Shown one piece after another: positions 7,103 through 8,630 of a stretch of 8,630 bases of DNA. A program made the translations under genes and the position numbers. Under the pieces are notes generated by a model. That model was not told the origin of the DNA, searched no databases, and saw nothing but the letters and a program-made list of their open reading frames with translations. The DNA is from Anaerolineae bacterium (lineage in GTDB: Bacteria; Chloroflexota; Anaerolineae; Anaerolineales; E44-bin32): positions 1 to 8,630 of the forward strand of contig DAOVIK010000055.1 of the NCBI GenBank assembly GCA_030673735.1, in the 5' to 3' direction. Within the stretch, counting starts at the first letter, position 1; every line of letters starts with the position of its first letter.

Positions 7103-7378
7103 CTAGCTCGATGGTATGACCAATAATGTGATGAAATTCCAAGCGCAAGCCCCTGTGCATGCCAAAATGATCACGAAGGAGATGATCGTACCCCATTTAA
7201 CACGATTGCGCGCTTTCTCGTCCAAAACGAAGGTCTGCTCAGATATATTCCGACCCCACTGAACCTCCATCGTTTTCTTTCCAAAAGCCTGTATCAACCC
7301 TATGCGCGCGACGTAGGTGATCATGGCAGCAACCGCCAAGGTCGCCAGGCCCGAAATCAGGATCTCCCACCAAGCCAT
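7103..7378 (-). CDS. Small membrane protein with two predicted helices
   Basis: This product of 91 residues has no recognised family. Two hydrophobic segments are clear: about 6-24 (ILISGLATLAVAAMITYVA) and about 63-87 (within GTIISFVIILACTGACAWNFITLLV). A hydrophilic loop between them (about 33-61) carries WGRN and a charged stretch (LDEKARNRVKW). This gives a helical hairpin with both ends on the same side of the membrane. The ATG is well supported by GGAGG six bases upstream. A short hairpin (7388-7402) touches that site. It lies 67 bases downstream of the zinc-ribbon membrane protein gene on the same strand, so the two may be co-transcribed and may work together. No enzymatic residues were recognised; a small accessory or regulatory membrane subunit is possible. 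Confidence 0.8.
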   Translation of the reverse strand: MAWWEILISGLATLAVAAMITYVARIGLIQAFGKKTMEVQWGRNISEQTFVLDEKARNRVKWGTIISFVIILACTGACAWNFITLLVIPSS

Positions 7379-7387
7379 GGTCCTCCT

Positions 7388-7402
7388 CCGGGATGCACCC
7401 GG
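7388..7402. repeat. Hairpin CCGGG-ATGCA-CCCGG abutting the SD of the 91-residue gene
   Basis: This has perfect five-base GC-rich arms with a five-base loop. On the minus strand the 3' arm runs directly into GGAGGAGG, so pairing would take up its first two G residues. CCGGGAT also occurs twice here as a direct repeat (7388-7394 and 7399-7405). Confidence 0.4.
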
Positions 7403-7445
7403 GATTTACGTATGCCCTTTCGCACAATGCATTCTAGGATGCGGA

Positions 7446-8075
7446 CTATTGGGGATTCCCTCCGCTCTCCTCTGGCTCCTGCGACTTGCCCTGCCACGCC
7501 TCCTTGAGGGCAGGGTCAATCACTCCCTTGCCCGGATAGATAAGCTTGTTTGGCGGGGTCTCACCCCAGTCGGTTAGATCCCATAGCAGAGGAAGATTGG
7601 CGGCGGCAAACAATCTGACATATGGCTCGTTATCGAAGGTAAGTGTGTGGCTGAAGATCGCTCCTCCCCCAACTGTCTCCTTAACCATCATCGGCCATCC
7701 CACAGATTTGGAGGCAAAGAGGAACATGTATAGGGCATAAAGCGGCGTACCGATCAGCAATAGCGGAGGGAACAAACCCCAAGGGAATCCGAGGCGCATC
7801 ACGAGGTCGCCCATGATGCCCCTGGCGATCAAAAATGCAAGAAGGCCCCCGCAAACGATGGTCCACAATGCAAACGCAGCCGCACCTGTGAGGCGCGCTT
7901 TCCTCATCAATTCTCTCCTGCATTGCCTGCAAATTGGCACCTCCATCTGCTCTTGCTTCGAACCTGTTTTGTAGGTGGTCAGATCATCTTCCGTCAAGCA
8001 CCGCGGGCAAACCGAAGGGATGTCCAATTCGCTCAACGGCTTGCTTTGATGCATGATCGCCTGCCAATCACTCAT
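7446..8075 (-). CDS. Zinc-ribbon protein with two predicted membrane helices
   Basis: This 209-residue protein belongs to no family I can name. The N-terminus carries a four-cysteine zinc-ribbon pattern: C23-P-R-C26 and C49-R-Q-C52, separated by 22 residues. A basic stretch (RRELMRKAR, 53-61) precedes two hydrophobic segments, about 62-86 and 97-121, joined by a short loop. The C-terminal part (about 122-209) is soluble and holds the segment FDNEPYVRLFAAAN (148-160 region), then a Pro/Gly/Glu-rich tail. By the positive-inside rule the zinc ribbon and the C-terminus should both face the cytosol. The ATG follows a GGGGG run (8082-8086) six bases upstream. It is divergent from the ribbon-helix-helix gene and has two palindromes in its 5' region. 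No function is assigned. A membrane-tethered adaptor that binds protein or nucleic acid is a guess from the layout. Confidence 0.82.
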   Translation of the reverse strand: MSDWQAIMHQSKPLSELDIPSVCPRCLTEDDLTTYKTGSKQEQMEVPICRQCRRELMRKARLTGAAAFALWTIVCGGLLAFLIARGIMGDLVMRLGFPWGLFPPLLLIGTPLYALYMFLFASKSVGWPMMVKETVGGGAIFSHTLTFDNEPYVRLFAAANLPLLWDLTDWGETPPNKLIYPGKGVIDPALKEAWQGKSQEPEESGGNPQ

Positions 8076-8085
8076 CGGGTGCCCC

Positions 8086-8099
8086 CTTTCAGTTGAAAG
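8086..8099. repeat. Inverted repeat CTTTCA-GT-TGAAAG at the SD of the zinc-ribbon gene
   Basis: This has perfect six-base arms with a two-base centre, sharing one base with the GGGGG ribosome binding run. It could be an operator close to the start codon, or an RNA structure at the ribosome binding site. The short centre favours a DNA-binding dyad. Confidence 0.45.
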
Positions 8100-8105
8100 C
8101 CATTC

Positions 8106-8119
8106 GATTCGGCCGAATC
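8106..8119. repeat. Perfect 14-base palindrome GATTCGGCCGAATC
   Basis: This sequence equals its own reverse complement over 14 bases and lies 31 bases upstream of the zinc-ribbon gene's start codon, six bases from the CTTTCA dyad. Its length makes chance unlikely within so short a region. A dimeric repressor site is the simplest reading. Its sequence is unlike the AT-rich operator at 8357-8392, so a different regulator is suggested. Confidence 0.5.
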
Positions 8120-8289
8120 ACCAGAGCCGCAAGAATTACAGGTATGGTGGTGCTCGTTGGACAGGAATCCGTCAGAAGATAATGGGGGGGGTAATGGCGG
8201 CTCGCTGCTGGTCTCGATTCTCGCGCAGAAACGACCAATCTCAAAATCCGGGTAGGAATATGAGCACGAACGCCAATTGCTGAATGAGT

Positions 8290-8310
8290 GGGGCTATCAG
8301 GATCGGCCCC
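8290..8310 (+). terminator. Weak GC stem-loop followed by TTT
   Basis: GGGGC (8290-8294) can pair with GCCCC (8306-8310) around an 11-base loop, followed by TTTA on the plus strand. No gene ends just before it, and the T-run is short. It could insulate the downstream promoter, but support is slight. Confidence 0.2.
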
Positions 8311-8356
8311 TTTACCCTGGGCAGGCGTGGTGAGGGCACTTGATCGACTAATGACG

Positions 8357-8392
8357 GATGTATAGTATATTGCTATAATACTACTATACATC
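8357..8392 (+). promoter_or_regulatory. Operator: 11-bp perfect inverted repeat over the RHH promoter
   Basis: Arms GATGTATAGTA (8357-8367) and TACTATACATC (8382-8392) are exact reverse complements, separated by 14 bases. The extended -10 element lies in the spacer, so a bound protein would block RNA polymerase. TATA-containing half-site-like units recur at 8361, 8374 and 8385, which fits cooperative binding of several ribbon-helix-helix dimers. Autorepression by the next gene's product is the natural prediction from how RHH regulators usually work; it is not proven here. Confidence 0.7.
8371..8379 (+). promoter_or_regulatory. Extended -10 promoter element TGCTATAAT
   Basis: A perfect TATAAT (8374-8379) is preceded by TGC, giving a consensus extended -10. 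The -35 position (about 8351-8356, ATGACG) is poor, as is usual for extended -10 promoters. Transcription would start near 8386, leaving a leader of about 25 bases before the ATG at 8412. Confidence 0.7.
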
Positions 8393-8398
8393 GGGGCC

Positions 8399-8405
8399 AA
8401 GGGAG
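8399..8405 (+). promoter_or_regulatory. Ribosome binding site AAGGGAG of the RHH gene
   Basis: GGGAG ends six bases before the ATG at 8412 and fixes the start of the partial plus-strand gene. Confidence 0.65.
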
Positions 8406-8411
8406 AAGAAA

Positions 8412-8630
8412 ATGCCCAATGAATCCAAGAGCGGGGAGAAAGAAAAAGTTACCTCACGCCAGTTCAATGCACGGCTTCCGAAATTAGCTCATGACCAGAT
8501 CAATGCGCTAGCCCGCGAACACGGTCTGACGAAAACTCAAGTCATCATCATTGCGGTAGATCGGCTTGCGCGGGATCTGCACGCCGAATCCACCGAGGCC
8601 AACAAGGATGTCAGACGCCTGAAGACGGTC
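8412..8630 (+). CDS. Ribbon-helix-helix (CopG/Arc-like) DNA-binding protein, 3' partial
   Basis: Seventy-three codons are open from the ATG to the window edge, so the C-terminus is missing. After a charged, disordered-looking N-terminus (about 1-13), residues 15-56 match the ribbon-helix-helix pattern. There is a beta strand with alternating polar residues (SRQFNARLP), helix A (about 24-37, KLAHDQINALAREH), a GLT turn (38-40) and helix B (about 41-56, KTQVIIIAVDRLARDL). Such proteins dimerise through the strand and insert it into the DNA major groove. They often act as antitoxins or as autorepressors of plasmid and phage genes. Here the promoter is covered by a strong inverted repeat, which supports autorepression. 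Whether a toxin or another partner follows cannot be seen. The residues after about 57 (ESTEANKDVRRLKT) look like the start of a helical extension. Confidence 0.82.
   Translation, partial: MPNESKSGEKEKVTSRQFNARLPKLAHDQINALAREHGLTKTQVIIIAVDRLARDLHAESTEANKDVRRLKTV

Larger units (their letters stand above)
8076..8411. promoter_or_regulatory. Divergent intergenic region between membrane-protein and RHH genes
   Basis: These 336 bases have no convincing gene. They hold two palindromes near the minus-strand gene (8086-8099, 8106-8119), a run of eight G (8184-8191), a weak GC stem-loop (8290-8310) followed by TTT, and the operator and promoter of the plus-strand regulator (8357-8392). A 103-residue minus frame (8089-8400) covers most of it but crosses the promoter and has no protein-like character. 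No good sigma-70 hexamer pair was found for the minus-strand gene. Confidence 0.5.

Noticed and set aside
8089..8400. 103-residue minus-strand frame across the divergent intergenic region
   Set aside because: It spans the RHH promoter and both palindromes, and its composition is low in structure-like patterns. It is most likely a chance open frame.

Overview
The window looks like bacterial chromosomal DNA of roughly even base composition. All eight complete genes lie on the minus strand, and one partial gene on the plus strand runs off the right edge. No rRNA, tRNA, CRISPR array, transposase or phage gene was seen. The large cytosolic GAF-GAF-PAS kinase with tandem C-terminal receivers, beside a receiver-PP2C phosphatase, is an architecture common in Chloroflexota (Anaerolineae-like) and also found in Cyanobacteria and other environmental bacteria. 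A Chloroflexota host is my best guess from this style, not something the sequence proves.

Region 1 (about 105-4720, minus) is a three-gene signalling operon, transcribed in the order hybrid histidine kinase, stand-alone receiver, receiver plus SpoIIE/RsbU-type PP2C phosphatase. The first two genes overlap by four bases (GTGA) and the third follows after a 60-base gap. The set has one transmitter, four receiver domains, no visible HPt domain and no DNA-binding output. The likely output is therefore protein dephosphorylation, by analogy with RsbU acting on an anti-sigma antagonist, but the targets are not in the window. Upstream is a gene-poor stretch of 316 bases (4721-5036) that should hold the operon's promoter.

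Region 2 (5037-6967, minus) holds three small metabolic or accessory genes: a DUF1801-type protein, a DinB/DUF1706-type four-helix-bundle protein and a monoacylglycerol-lipase-like alpha/beta hydrolase. Region 3 (7103-8075, minus) holds two membrane proteins of unknown function. One has 91 residues and two membrane helices; the other has 209 residues, an N-terminal zinc ribbon and two membrane helices.

Region 4 (8076-8630) is a divergent intergenic region rich in dyad symmetry, followed by a plus-strand ribbon-helix-helix regulator cut by the window edge. A perfect 11-bp inverted repeat surrounds an extended -10 promoter (TGCTATAAT) just upstream of the regulator, an arrangement that predicts autorepression. 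Two further palindromes lie just upstream of the divergent zinc-ribbon membrane protein gene.
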